A DNA stretch of 64,000 nucleotides from Candidatus Onthovicinus excrementipullorum (GCA_018712345.1 DVHG01000003.1:46035-110034); one strand, 5' to 3'. Counted from the first letter of the stretch, positions 44,177 through 53,216 are shown. Notes: generated by a model from the letters alone, not told the origin. Program-made: numbers and translations.

Positions 44177-44587
44177 TCAGCTGCATCCGCCGCAAGTAGA
44201 GCAAGAGCCGGTACAGTCTGACTGAACCTGCGGTTCACAGGTCTCCGGATCCGCGCCGTTGACACAGAGCGTCAGGATCTGCATACAGCGGTTCATCATA
44301 TCGTCAATTGCGCCGCGGGCCATCTCATAATTCTGCATGTGCGGGTTCTGCATCACCTGCGTATAGAGGTCGCGGAACTCCTTGTCATAGCCCTTCATTT
44401 TGGCGTCGTCCGGCGTCTCCTTCCCGGCCTCCTGCTGATAGTTCATCTGCACGAGGTTCAGCTTTCCGATCAGTTCGTTCAGGTCCTTGTCCTCATCGTT
44501 GGCCGCCTTTGCAGCCACATAGTCCTTATAGCGCTCATCCTGCTGGATGGCCTTGCCAAGTTCTCTCGTAAGCTCTTCTACATTCAT
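44177..44587 (-). CDS. YlbF/YmcA-family protein with cysteine-rich tail
   Basis: The 136-residue protein is helical and matches the YlbF/YmcA (Com_YlbF) family: LTRELGKAIQQDERYKDYVAA and GKLNLVQMNYQQEA. The C-terminal 40 residues contain seven cysteines, ending with DCTGSCSTCGGC. In Bacillus YlbF, YmcA and YaaT form a complex with Fe-S clusters that affects RNA processing and sporulation. The cysteine tail here suggests metal or cluster binding. ATG at 44587 follows AAGGAG. It sits between miaB, another Fe-S protein, and mutS. Confidence 0.82.
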   Translation of the reverse strand: MNVEELTRELGKAIQQDERYKDYVAAKAANDEDKDLNELIGKLNLVQMNYQQEAGKETPDDAKMKGYDKEFRDLYTQVMQNPHMQNYEMARGAIDDMMNRCMQILTLCVNGADPETCEPQVQSDCTGSCSTCGGCS

Positions 44588-44684
44588 TTTAAAATTCTCC
44601 TTTTTCGGCACAAACGGCCTGTTTTTATTTTTTCATTTTGCTCCCGGATCATACTCCAAAGTGCGTTCTTTCAGACAAAAAGCG

Positions 44685-46115
44685 TTAAACCTCCGCAAGC
44701 TCCCCGGCGAGGACCCAGGAGCGCGCCTGTGTCACCGTCACATGGGCAAAGGAGCCGATCATAGTCTCCGGTGCGGGGAACTCGATGATCGTGTTCCCGG
44801 ACGTGCGCCCGCAGACGATCCCCTCTTTGCCGCGCGCCGGATTCTCCACCAGAACGCGGTACGTCCTGCCGACCATGGCGGCCGTACGCTGTGCGGCGAT
44901 TTTTTCCTGAAGATCAGTCAATTCCTTAAACCAGACCGTCTTCTCCCGGTGGGAGACAGGGTCCTCCATCGCGGCGGCGGGAGTGCCGCGGCGCGGGGAA
45001 AAAATAAACGTAAACAGGGAGGTATACGCCACCTCTTCCACCAGTGAGAGGGTGTCCTGAAACTCCTCGTACGTCTCCCCCGGAAAACCGACAATCACAT
45101 CGCTTGTCAGGGAGAGATCAGGAATTTTCTCCTTGGCATAGCGCACGATGTCCAGATACTTTTCCCGCGTATAGTGGCGGTTCATCGCCTTGAGAACGCG
45201 GTCGTTCCCGGACTGGAACGGCAGATGCAGATGGCGCGCTACTTTTTCGCACGCCGCGATTGTATCAATCAATTCGCGGGAACAGTCACGTGGATGGGAG
45301 GTCATGAACCGGATTACAAAGTCCCCCTCAATCGCGTTGATCTCCCGGAGCAGCTGGGCAAACATCGGCTCCCCGGTCAAGTCCTTCCCATAGGAATTCA
45401 CATTCTGACCGAGCAGGGTAATCTCGCGGTATCCGCGGCCGATCAAATCGCGCGCCTCCGTGAGGATATCCGCCATCCTCCTGCTGCGCTCACGTCCGCG
45501 TACATGCGGCACGATGCAGTAGCTGCAAAAATTATTGCAGCCGTACATGATTGGAATAAATGCCTTAAAACTGCTGTCACGCACTGCGGGAATTCCCTCG
45601 GCAATGATGCCGGCGCCATCCGGAATGCGCAGGACACGCCTGCCCTGACTGAGGACGGTATAGAGCATCTCGGGCAGCTCGTGGACCGCATTGGTACCAA
45701 AAATCAAGTTGACGAACGGAAAGGTATTTTTGACCCGGAGAGCCATATGCTCCTGCTGCATCATACAGCCGCACACAGCGACAACGGCATCCGGACGGCG
45801 CGCCTTATACTGCTTGAGCGCGCCAATATTACCGATCACACGATCCTCCGCGTGCTCACGCACGGCGCAGGTGTTCAGCAGGATCAGGTCTGCCCCCTCC
45901 GCTTGTGTACAGAAGCCGTATCCCATCCCGGCGAGCATCCCCTTGATATGCTCGCTGTCGGACACGTTCCCCTGGCAGCCGTAGGTATGGACAAAGGCCA
46001 GCGGACGGCGGTCATATTTCAGAGAGAGCAATTCCCGCACTTTTTCGGAGTACTCCGCCTGCACGGTGAGCTCTGAAGGGCCGATCCGGGCGGAGAAACG
46101 AATATTCTCGGGCAA
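44685..46115 (-). CDS. miaB: tRNA methylthiotransferase MiaB
   Basis: The 476-residue radical SAM enzyme adds a methylthio group to i6A37 of tRNA. The N-terminal domain binds one cluster through cysteines in YGCQGN, LLNTCAVRE and VAVCGCMMQQ. The radical SAM motif is CNNFCSYCIVPHVRGRERSR; a TRAM domain (about 405-470) ends the protein. Start is TTG with GGAGG 7 bases upstream. It is first in a long minus-strand run that also encodes MiaA, which makes its substrate. Confidence 0.96.
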   Translation of the reverse strand: MPENIRFSARIGPSELTVQAEYSEKVRELLSLKYDRRPLAFVHTYGCQGNVSDSEHIKGMLAGMGYGFCTQAEGADLILLNTCAVREHAEDRVIGNIGALKQYKARRPDAVVAVCGCMMQQEHMALRVKNTFPFVNLIFGTNAVHELPEMLYTVLSQGRRVLRIPDGAGIIAEGIPAVRDSSFKAFIPIMYGCNNFCSYCIVPHVRGRERSRRMADILTEARDLIGRGYREITLLGQNVNSYGKDLTGEPMFAQLLREINAIEGDFVIRFMTSHPRDCSRELIDTIAACEKVARHLHLPFQSGNDRVLKAMNRHYTREKYLDIVRYAKEKIPDLSLTSDVIVGFPGETYEEFQDTLSLVEEVAYTSLFTFIFSPRRGTPAAAMEDPVSHREKTVWFKELTDLQEKIAAQRTAAMVGRTYRVLVENPARGKEGIVCGRTSGNTIIEFPAPETMIGSFAHVTVTQARSWVLAGELAEV

Positions 46116-46184
46116 TGGTAAACCTCCAAATGTAGTGTTTCAATGACAAAATCGCCCCAATGGGTACAAATTTATCATTTAAAT

Positions 46185-46213
46185 ATTATACTATGATCTC
46201 CCGGCCACTTCAA
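46185..46213 (-). promoter_or_regulatory. Sigma-A promoter of miaB
   Basis: On the minus strand TTGAAG (46213-46208), 17-base spacer, TATAAT (46190-46185); leader about 65 bases. It may drive the whole run down to the transketolase genes. Confidence 0.72.
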
Positions 46214-46231
46214 GAGCTTTCACAATAAAAA

Positions 46232-46260
46232 CAGGCGTGCGGATCCATTCCACACGCCTG
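46232..46260 (-). terminator. Terminator of the amidohydrolase gene
   Basis: CAGGCGTG (46232-46239) pairs with CACGCCTG (46253-46260); the minus strand continues with TTTTTATT. It lies 11 bases beyond the stop. Confidence 0.88.
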
Positions 46261-46270
46261 AATACCGGGC

Positions 46271-47869
46271 CTATTTTACCGGTAAAGCCCTGCCGGCCGT
46301 TTTGAGTGTCTGCCGATCTATTGCATCCCCGTCGAGCACCTTGCTGCCGTTGATGAATACCTTATCAATTCCAAAGGGCCGTGATTGATCCGGGATTGCG
46401 TTTCTGATTACGTTTTCATCAAAAACCGTTAAGTCCGCGTAGAACCCCTCTTTGACATATCCCCGTTTTTCAAGCATAAAACGATCGGCAATTGCCCCCG
46501 TCATCTTGCGAATGGTCTTGGGCATTGTATCGCCTGTACCGGTCAGGGAATCATGTAAAAATTTGGGGTAGCAGTCATAAATCGCGGGATTTTGAATGCC
46601 GTTTTCCTCCACCCAGGCATCTGTCATATAGGTGCAGTTATCATTGTGTGAAAACTCCGAAATAATCTGCGGCGTGGAATATGGCCCCATATTCACCCTG
46701 CCCTTAAAGTCGCTCAATTCACACAGCATCAAATAGGTATCAAGGTCGGATTTTCCCTCCTCCTGCGCGATTTGATGAACAGTCTTTCCCTCATACTTTT
46801 CGTACCCCTTGCCGATATAGGCAATCTGGATATCATCAAACCCAAAACCAAGCAGCAGGCTGGTGGCCTTAATGAGCAGGGAGAGCTTCAGCTTGTTCAA
46901 TGGCTTTTTTCGCTCCTCAATACGCATCCCCTGATACCACGTGGGCAAAACAACTGTGATCACAGAGACACCCAGACATTCATCGTAAATATCAAACCTC
47001 GCATCCACTCCGGACTCACGAAGCTGATCCATAATCCGAACAAACTCATCCTTATCTTTAAAAGAACGTTTCCCGACAAAAATCGCATGGGAATACTGAA
47101 GCTTGAGATTAGTTCCCTTTGAAATCTCAACCAACTCATCCACGGCCCGCAGCAGATGCGAGCGCCCTAAAAGCTGGTGATACGCCATTGAAACGGCCGA
47201 ACATGCCCGCGCGTGGACGGTGAGCGGCTTGTTGTACTTGACGCACAGGTTGACGATTTTTTTGAGTTCGTCTGTGTCCGCATACAATCCCGGCTCGTAC
47301 ATAAGGCCCAGGGAGACACCGGCCGCACCATGCTGCAGCGCCTTTTCAAGGATGGCGAGCATTTCGTTTTCTTCCTCCACGGTCAGCTTTCTGTTTTCAA
47401 ATCCGGTAATTGCCGCACGGGCCGAGCAGTGACCCACAAGCTCCGCAATATTTGCCGGGCAGTTGTGGTCAATTGCCGCAAAATAGTCACCCACTGTTCC
47501 GTATTCACCGGTAGTATCTTTAAAAAAGAACAGCCCCCCGCCCATTTTATCTATATATTTGCACTCATCCTCAAATCCAACGCTTGAGAGGCCGCAATTA
47601 CCACAGATAAAGGTGGTGATCCCCTGCCTGACAAATGGCTCAAAATATGGGACGGGATCGTTCTTTATGGCGAACCAGTCATTGTGGGAATGGCCGTCGA
47701 TAAAGCCGGAGGAAACCGACCTTCCGCCGACATCAAACACCTCGTCCGCATCGCCGCTGATCGACGGCGCCACCCGGACGATTTTATCACCATCCATCAA
47801 AATGTCACCGATAAAAGCATCTGCCCCTGTTCCGTCATAAATCTTTGCGTTTTTAACCAATTTAGTCAT
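46271..47869 (-). CDS. D-aminoacylase-like amidohydrolase
   Basis: The 532-residue enzyme belongs to the N-acyl-D-amino-acid deacylase branch of the amidohydrolase superfamily. It shows the metal motif IDGHSHND, TTFICGNCGLSSVGF, a middle His in VGHCSARAAITG, TVHARACSAVSMAYH, and the C-terminal beta domain GYVKEGFYADLTVFDENVI. Substrates may be N-acylated D-amino acids or related amides, for instance from peptidoglycan turnover. ATG at 47869 is chosen because AGGGGTGA lies upstream and the family N-terminus begins there. A TATAAT lies at 47918-47913 on the minus strand without a clear -35 box. Confidence 0.87.
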   Translation of the reverse strand: MTKLVKNAKIYDGTGADAFIGDILMDGDKIVRVAPSISGDADEVFDVGGRSVSSGFIDGHSHNDWFAIKNDPVPYFEPFVRQGITTFICGNCGLSSVGFEDECKYIDKMGGGLFFFKDTTGEYGTVGDYFAAIDHNCPANIAELVGHCSARAAITGFENRKLTVEEENEMLAILEKALQHGAAGVSLGLMYEPGLYADTDELKKIVNLCVKYNKPLTVHARACSAVSMAYHQLLGRSHLLRAVDELVEISKGTNLKLQYSHAIFVGKRSFKDKDEFVRIMDQLRESGVDARFDIYDECLGVSVITVVLPTWYQGMRIEERKKPLNKLKLSLLIKATSLLLGFGFDDIQIAYIGKGYEKYEGKTVHQIAQEEGKSDLDTYLMLCELSDFKGRVNMGPYSTPQIISEFSHNDNCTYMTDAWVEENGIQNPAIYDCYPKFLHDSLTGTGDTMPKTIRKMTGAIADRFMLEKRGYVKEGFYADLTVFDENVIRNAIPDQSRPFGIDKVFINGSKVLDGDAIDRQTLKTAGRALPVK

Positions 47870-47959
47870 ATGATCACCCCTAATCTTGAAATAATTTAGA
47901 TATTTTGTATTCATTATATTTACTTTAACACAATCTTTCTCAAATTTCAATAAAGAAAA

Positions 47960-47987
47960 ATTGCGGCCCGCAAAAGCAGACCGCAAT
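47960..47987 (-). terminator. Terminator of the GH36-GH2 unit
   Basis: On the minus strand ATTGCGGTCTGC pairs with GCGGGCCGCAAT (12 positions, some G-U) around TTTT, followed by TTTTCTTTATT, 8 bases after the GH2 stop. Confidence 0.85.
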
Positions 47988-47994
47988 CCGGTTT

Positions 47995-50352
47995 TTATTT
48001 TACGTTAAATATGACCTCATGGGTTCCATAATGGGCAGTGTGAATCACAACTTTTCCATTTCCCTTCTGCCCGTTAGTACGCACCCAGAAGGCAACATCT
48101 CCGCCGATCAGGGAGACTGCCCGTGGGCCGATCACATCGACTGCGCCGTCCGGCTCCAGAACTATGGCCTCCGAGCAATAGGGCAGCCGGTTTCCGTTCT
48201 GATCAACCGCTTTGACTACTACCCGGGAGACATCATAGGTATCCCCGATCACAAGTGCGGTGCTGTCCGCATGGACATCCAGTGTTACGGTATTGGAAGC
48301 GGTCTTGACGACTGTCTTGACAAGCTCGCCGTCCTTATACCCTTCAAACTTGAACTCGACCTGCTCATCACCCCAGTTGCCGACGTATTTTTCCACCAAT
48401 GAAACGATATTGCTGATCTTCAGCCTGCCGAGGACGATCCCTGCACCAGCCAGCGCAAAGTACTGCGGCGGGATCGAAAAGCCGGACTTGGCGGCGGCGA
48501 TTAAAACCGGCTTGAGCGCTTTGACCGCCTGATCGTTTAAGCCATCCTCCCGCTGGAGAGCGTCCCCGATGAAATCATCTGCGAAGATCGGCGGATGCGG
48601 CAGGTGCGGGAATTTTTTATAATTGGGATATGCCGTGCTCTTATAGACTCCGTTTTTATACAGCTTGACATAGTCACAGTTGGTAAACACGTATGTCTGT
48701 CCCCGACAGCTGCCCGGATGCTCGCCGATATCCATGGAGGAGGAAACCTCCATCACCGGCGTGCGATCCTGCTGGGAGGCATAGACGGCCGCCGCCAGCT
48801 TTGGAACGCGGAAGATGTCCGTCACGCCGTGATAGCAGATGCGGTCCCCGCTCCCAAAGTCCTTATGTGTATTGTAGTCCGCCATGCACCAGCCGATCGC
48901 GCCGCTGATGCGATTGTTCCCGTAGGCTGCGTTCAGGACACGCGCGTGGCGCAGCGCATGCTCCACCCGGTGCTCCTCACAGTCAAAGCTCTTCGTAGGA
49001 TACATATGGCCGTTATGCTCCGTGACCAGATAGGGCGCCTTGGGGCCGGCTACGATCAAGGGGCTGTTGAGCGCGATCTTTCCACCGGAGTGGATGAAGT
49101 CGTTATACGTGTACACATCCTCAAACAGATGGCTTTGCGGGAAGTTCCGCACCCCACCGGTGGGACGGGTATCGTCCAGGCTGTGTGCAACGGCGTTGGT
49201 TTTTACATAGAGCTCGTCGCAGTCTGGCCCCTCATTGACACGCACCCCCCACATGATGATGCTTGGGTGGTTTCTGTCATGCAGGACCATATCAGACACA
49301 TTGCGCACAAACAGATCGCGCCACTCGCCCTCATCACCGGTGTACTGCCAGCTCGGCACCTCTGTAAAGACGAGCAGACCGATCTCGTCACAACGGTCTA
49401 AAAAGTGTTTGGAATTCGGATAGTGTGAGGTACGCACCAGATTGCATCCGAGTTCATACTTCAGAATATCGGCATCCGAACGCTGAGCCGAAGCCGGCAT
49501 TGCATACCCCACATACGGATAGCTCTGATGACGGTTCAGACCGCGGATTTTGACCTTCTTACCATTGAGGTAAAAGCCGTCTGTTTTAAACTTTACCTCC
49601 CGTACCCCAAAGCGGATCTCACGCACATCTGCGCCATCGTTCAGACTCACGCGCAGAGTGTAAAGGTTCGGGCTATCGATATCCCACAGCTTTAATCCGG
49701 TGACCTTCCATTTCAGCTTCAGGACTTTCGCATCAAAGTCGCAGGATTGCTCCGCGATGATATTCTCCCCATCGAGCACGGCCAGCTCCAGCTTCCCGGA
49801 GAGCTTCTCGGAAAAAGTAACATCCACATCAAGCAGCTTTTTTTCCAGTGGGATATCCTTTGTGCGTACAAACACATCCTCAATGTACTGCTGGGCGACA
49901 TATTCCAGCCAGACCTCGCGATAAATACCGCCAAAGCAGAGATAATCCACCACATTGCCAAAGGGCGGGATTTCCTTACGTTCCGTGGAATCCACGCGGA
50001 CGACTAAAATATTCCCCCTGGCCTTCACCTGATCGGTGATGTCAAACTGGAAGGCCGTGTATCCGCCCTTATGCTCTCCGATACACGCGCCGTTGAGGTA
50101 GACTTTTGCATAGGATGAGACGCCCTCAAAGTGCAGGAGCACACGGCCGCCCTTTTTCTTTGTGCAGTCAAACGTTTTGCGATAGCAGCTGACAAACTGG
50201 TAGTCCCGCTCATCAAAGTAATTTACGGGCAGCTCCCGGTTGGCGTGCGGGATATCGACCGTCTCAAAACCTGAAGCGTCAAATTCCGGAGAAATGTATT
50301 CCTCCTGAAAATGGTCTGCGTACTGCCATCCAAAGTTAATCGGCTGAATCAT
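47995..50352 (-). CDS. GH2 beta-galactosidase/glucuronidase-type enzyme
   Basis: The 785-residue enzyme has a jelly-roll sugar-binding domain (1-165), an immunoglobulin-like domain (about 166-255), and a TIM barrel starting VKIRGLNRHQSYPYVGYAMP. The acid/base is Glu374 in WGVRVNEGPD and the nucleophile Glu445 in VTEHNGH. The last 200 residues form additional beta domains. No signal peptide is present. Beta-galactosidase is the likely activity, since the gene lies 11 bases after a GH36 alpha-galactosidase, but beta-glucuronidase or mannosidase cannot be excluded. The ribosome site is GGGGGAGA. Confidence 0.9.
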   Translation of the reverse strand: MIQPINFGWQYADHFQEEYISPEFDASGFETVDIPHANRELPVNYFDERDYQFVSCYRKTFDCTKKKGGRVLLHFEGVSSYAKVYLNGACIGEHKGGYTAFQFDITDQVKARGNILVVRVDSTERKEIPPFGNVVDYLCFGGIYREVWLEYVAQQYIEDVFVRTKDIPLEKKLLDVDVTFSEKLSGKLELAVLDGENIIAEQSCDFDAKVLKLKWKVTGLKLWDIDSPNLYTLRVSLNDGADVREIRFGVREVKFKTDGFYLNGKKVKIRGLNRHQSYPYVGYAMPASAQRSDADILKYELGCNLVRTSHYPNSKHFLDRCDEIGLLVFTEVPSWQYTGDEGEWRDLFVRNVSDMVLHDRNHPSIIMWGVRVNEGPDCDELYVKTNAVAHSLDDTRPTGGVRNFPQSHLFEDVYTYNDFIHSGGKIALNSPLIVAGPKAPYLVTEHNGHMYPTKSFDCEEHRVEHALRHARVLNAAYGNNRISGAIGWCMADYNTHKDFGSGDRICYHGVTDIFRVPKLAAAVYASQQDRTPVMEVSSSMDIGEHPGSCRGQTYVFTNCDYVKLYKNGVYKSTAYPNYKKFPHLPHPPIFADDFIGDALQREDGLNDQAVKALKPVLIAAAKSGFSIPPQYFALAGAGIVLGRLKISNIVSLVEKYVGNWGDEQVEFKFEGYKDGELVKTVVKTASNTVTLDVHADSTALVIGDTYDVSRVVVKAVDQNGNRLPYCSEAIVLEPDGAVDVIGPRAVSLIGGDVAFWVRTNGQKGNGKVVIHTAHYGTHEVIFNVK

Positions 50353-50363
50353 GATTCTCCCCC

Positions 50364-52700
50364 TTATTCTATTTCTTCTGCGTAATACACGCGTGAATCG
50401 TTATCGAGCAACAGCCGGCAATTGAGATTGAAGCCGTTTGAAGCATAGAGCTGCTTTGGCTTAAAGCCGGAATACATCAGTGAAGCGCCGGAGAGATCAT
50501 AGACATCCTTTTCCGTGTTAAAGCGGACAAATTTATCCATGACAAAGTCGTAGAGCTTACTCGTCTCCGTGTCCACGGGCAGGACCATACCGACAAGCGG
50601 ATCGAACTGGCGCAGGTTGAGGGACTGTGTGCGCTTCTCCATGTGATAGCGCTTTTCGGGAGCCAATCCAGTAAAACGAATATTATCGTACTTATAATTC
50701 GGCTTGATTCTATCCGTAAACATTCCGAGCATCGCCTGCTTCTGATCCGCCGACACCACAACCCAGTAGGAAAGATCATCTGTAAAGGCGTCACCGATGC
50801 GATAAAAATCACCGAACTGAAGCAGCCTGCGGTGCTTTTTGTAATACTCGATCTGCTTTTTGACTGCCGATTTTTCATAGGAACTGAGCTTGGTCACATC
50901 CAATTCGTAGCCGAGCAAGCCAAAGGAGGCCACATTGAACCGTTGCTCAATGGAGGATGGGCGCAGATCGGCAAAGCTTGGCGAATCGCTGACATGCATG
51001 CACATCACCGACTGCGGATAGCCATAGGATGTTCCGGTCTGGATGCGCAGACGATCGAGTGCGTCTGTGTTGTCGCTCGTCCAGCACTGCGGCATGTAGC
51101 AGAACATGCCCAGATCAAAGCGGTTGCCGCCGCTGGAGCAGGACTCAAACAGAATGGACGGGAACCGCGTGACAAGGGCATCCAGAATTTCGTAAAGCCC
51201 CAGCACATAGCGGTGGAAGAACTCCCCCTGGTGTGCGCCGGCAGCGTGAGAAAACACATCCGAGAACTGGCGGTTCATATCCCATTTTACGTACTCCACA
51301 TTGCCGCTCTTAAGCACGTCGGTCAGCGCATTGATCAGATAATTGCGCACATCCTCACGCGTGAGATCAATCACAAGCTGGTTGCGCCCCTGTGAGGGCG
51401 TATACCGGTCCACTGTAACGGCCCAGTCCGGATGTGCCCGATAGAGGTCGCTGTCAATGGAGATCATCTCCGGCTCAAACCACAGGCCGAATTTTAATCC
51501 CATATCATTAATCTTTTTGGCGATGCCGCCGATCCCGCTGGGCAGCTTTTTCTTGTTGACGTACCAATCGCCCAGGGAGGAACGGTCACTGTTCCGCTTA
51601 CCGAACCAGCCGTCGTCCAGAACAAACATCTCCGCTCCGAGCTCCTTGCCCGCCTTGGCGATGTTCAGGATCTTTTTCTCCGTAAAGTTGAAGAAGGTCG
51701 CCTCCCAGTTGTTTACGAGTACCGGACGCTCCTTATATTTCCACTCGCCGCGGACGATGTGCTCTTTAACAAAGCGGTGCATGTTCCGGCTCATGCCGTT
51801 GAGTCCCTGGTCACTGAACGTCATGACGGATTCCGGCGCGTCAAAGATATCGCCCTCCTGCATCGACCACTCAAATTCAAACGGGTTGATCCCGTTTTGG
51901 ATGCGGATCAGGTCATGCGTGCCGGTCTCCACCCGGGCAATATGATTGCCGGAGTAAATCAGATTGAATGCATAGCAGCTACCGGCCTCCTGGGTGCAGT
52001 CATCCCGCCGAACAATAAAAAACGGATTGTGTCGGTTGGAGCTTGCCCCGCCGATAGATCCCATAGAGATAACGCCCTGATTGATTTTTTTCTCATGCAG
52101 ATAGCGCTCGCGCATCCACGCGCCGTCAAACGTCATCATCGTATACTCGTCAAACGGCAGATCCAGCTGCATGCTCATCAGGGAGTGCATTTTGAACGGC
52201 GTCTCTCCACAGATCAGGCGGGCAGAGCGCGTGATAACATCGCACTCCTCAAAAACCGTATATATCAGATGGAGCTGTGCACCGATGGACGCATCCTCCA
52301 GCACCAGTGTCAGCGTCTGGGAGGGGCCGTAGCTGGACGGCAGTCCCCTGAGCTCCGGCTTTACATCGGTAATCCCATGGCTGGTATATTTAAAATCGGA
52401 TGTAAACACACCGTCCGGCGTGCTGATCTGTACGGCCGGGAGACGATAATCCCCCTTGCCATAGGAGGAGTAGTCCAGGCAGATATGATCCAGAGACAGC
52501 TTCGTATCCTCCTGGGAGTACGCAGTGGAGTTGCCGTAACCGAGATCGTGCTTGTCATACAGGAATTCGAAGCTCTCTTCTGCCGGGATTCGTGTCCCGT
52601 AGTAAAGATTTTCGATATACCCGTTCTCCAGAACACGAATAATATAGGACGTGTTCTGCGTGGCCAGATAGAACTCTTTCTTTTCCGTTGATTGAATCAT
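50364..52700 (-). CDS. Alpha-galactosidase, GH36
   Basis: The 778-residue cytoplasmic enzyme hydrolyses alpha-galactosides such as melibiose or raffinose. It shows the large N-terminal beta domain, the barrel with FVLDDGWFGKRN and LKFGLWFEPEMIS, the nucleophile Asp474 in YVKWDMNR, CSSGGNRFDLGMF, and the acid/base Asp543 in CWTSDNTDA. ATG at 52700 has only GGGGGT upstream; the longer frame would run through a structured leader and is rejected. A sigma-A promoter about 220 bases upstream drives it through this leader, with GH2 as the second gene. Confidence 0.94.
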   Translation of the reverse strand: MIQSTEKKEFYLATQNTSYIIRVLENGYIENLYYGTRIPAEESFEFLYDKHDLGYGNSTAYSQEDTKLSLDHICLDYSSYGKGDYRLPAVQISTPDGVFTSDFKYTSHGITDVKPELRGLPSSYGPSQTLTLVLEDASIGAQLHLIYTVFEECDVITRSARLICGETPFKMHSLMSMQLDLPFDEYTMMTFDGAWMRERYLHEKKINQGVISMGSIGGASSNRHNPFFIVRRDDCTQEAGSCYAFNLIYSGNHIARVETGTHDLIRIQNGINPFEFEWSMQEGDIFDAPESVMTFSDQGLNGMSRNMHRFVKEHIVRGEWKYKERPVLVNNWEATFFNFTEKKILNIAKAGKELGAEMFVLDDGWFGKRNSDRSSLGDWYVNKKKLPSGIGGIAKKINDMGLKFGLWFEPEMISIDSDLYRAHPDWAVTVDRYTPSQGRNQLVIDLTREDVRNYLINALTDVLKSGNVEYVKWDMNRQFSDVFSHAAGAHQGEFFHRYVLGLYEILDALVTRFPSILFESCSSGGNRFDLGMFCYMPQCWTSDNTDALDRLRIQTGTSYGYPQSVMCMHVSDSPSFADLRPSSIEQRFNVASFGLLGYELDVTKLSSYEKSAVKKQIEYYKKHRRLLQFGDFYRIGDAFTDDLSYWVVVSADQKQAMLGMFTDRIKPNYKYDNIRFTGLAPEKRYHMEKRTQSLNLRQFDPLVGMVLPVDTETSKLYDFVMDKFVRFNTEKDVYDLSGASLMYSGFKPKQLYASNGFNLNCRLLLDNDSRVYYAEEIE

Positions 52701-52743
52701 TGCAGTACCCCCGCTGAAAAAATAGAAGTGGTTTTGCGCCGTG

Positions 52744-52798
52744 TCCTCCGGAAGATTCCAAATCTCTGATTTGGTTCTGTTCCGTGAGGTTATTATAC
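52744..52798. repeat. Leader repeat B (55 nt)
   Basis: This copy matches repeat A at 52874-52929 over 55-56 bases, with the last 20 (GTTCCGTGAGGTTATTATAC) identical. On the minus strand it has TATAAT followed by a hairpin CCAAATC-AGA-GATTTGG. No -35 box precedes the TATAAT here, so it is a non-functional promoter copy. Confidence 0.85.
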
Positions 52799-52801
52799 TG
52801 C

Positions 52802-52861
52802 GGATCAGGCGCTTCCAGCGCCCCGCCGAGAGGCGGGAGAGGGCGCAAGCCCTGCTGATCC
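52802..52861. ncRNA. Four-way-junction structured element in the GH36 leader
   Basis: A closing stem (52802-52808 with 52855-52861) encloses three perfect hairpins: 52809-52813/52817-52821 (loop TCC), 52822-52827/52832-52837 (loop GAGA) and 52840-52844/52849-52853 (loop GCAA). Only three bases of the junction are unpaired. The two GNRA tetraloops occur on the plus strand, while the GH36 message is minus. It is not a tRNA. A regulatory RNA or a mobile repeat element are both possible. Confidence 0.6.
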
Positions 52862-52873
52862 TGCAATACAATG

Positions 52874-52929
52874 TTCTCCGGAACACCCAAAATCTTCGAT
52901 TTTGTTGGTGTTCCGTGAGGTTATTATAC
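52874..52929. repeat. Leader repeat A (56 nt), contains the promoter -10 box
   Basis: On the minus strand it reads TATAATAACCTCACGGAAC, then a stem of about 15 bp (GGAACACC and CAAAATC pairing with GATTTTG and GGTGTTCC) closed by GAA. It would form the 5' end of the GH36 mRNA. Compare repeat B at 52744-52798. Confidence 0.85.
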
Positions 52930-52951
52930 CATTTAGCCAAAGTTGGGTCAA
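52923..52951 (-). promoter_or_regulatory. Sigma-A promoter of GH36-GH2
   Basis: On the minus strand TTGACC (52951-52946), 17-base spacer, TATAAT (52928-52923). The predicted leader is about 216 bases. Confidence 0.8.
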
Positions 52952-53087
52952 TTTCCTGTTTTCTCCACAGCGAATTTTTCCCGCCAAATATGGTCCAAAA
53001 TTTTTATATTTCTTGAACAGTTTTCCCATTGCAGCTGAATTGGTTTCTTCACTTTCATAAATCGGCCGCAAAAAAATAAAAAAGTAC

Positions 53088-53115
53088 TTGATTTTTTCCC
53101 TGAAAGTGATATAAT
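53088..53115 (+). promoter_or_regulatory. Promoter of the initiator tRNA
   Basis: TTGATT at 53088-53093, 16-base spacer, TATAAT at 53110-53115, 24 bases before the tRNA. Confidence 0.75.
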
Positions 53116-53139
53116 AGTTAAGCACTCAAAATGATATAT

Positions 53140-53216
<77 letters not shown>

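Noticed and set aside
52802..52861. tRNA-like cloverleaf
   Set aside because: Arm lengths, loop sizes and the lack of TTC-type and anticodon loops do not fit any tRNA.
52744..52929. Possible two-repeat CRISPR-like array
   Set aside because: The repeats are 55 nt and contain a promoter box and hairpin, the interval is a structured element, and no cas gene is near.
52701..52940. N-terminal extension of the alpha-galactosidase
   Set aside because: The extension is the translation of the structured leader and starts upstream of the predicted transcript start.
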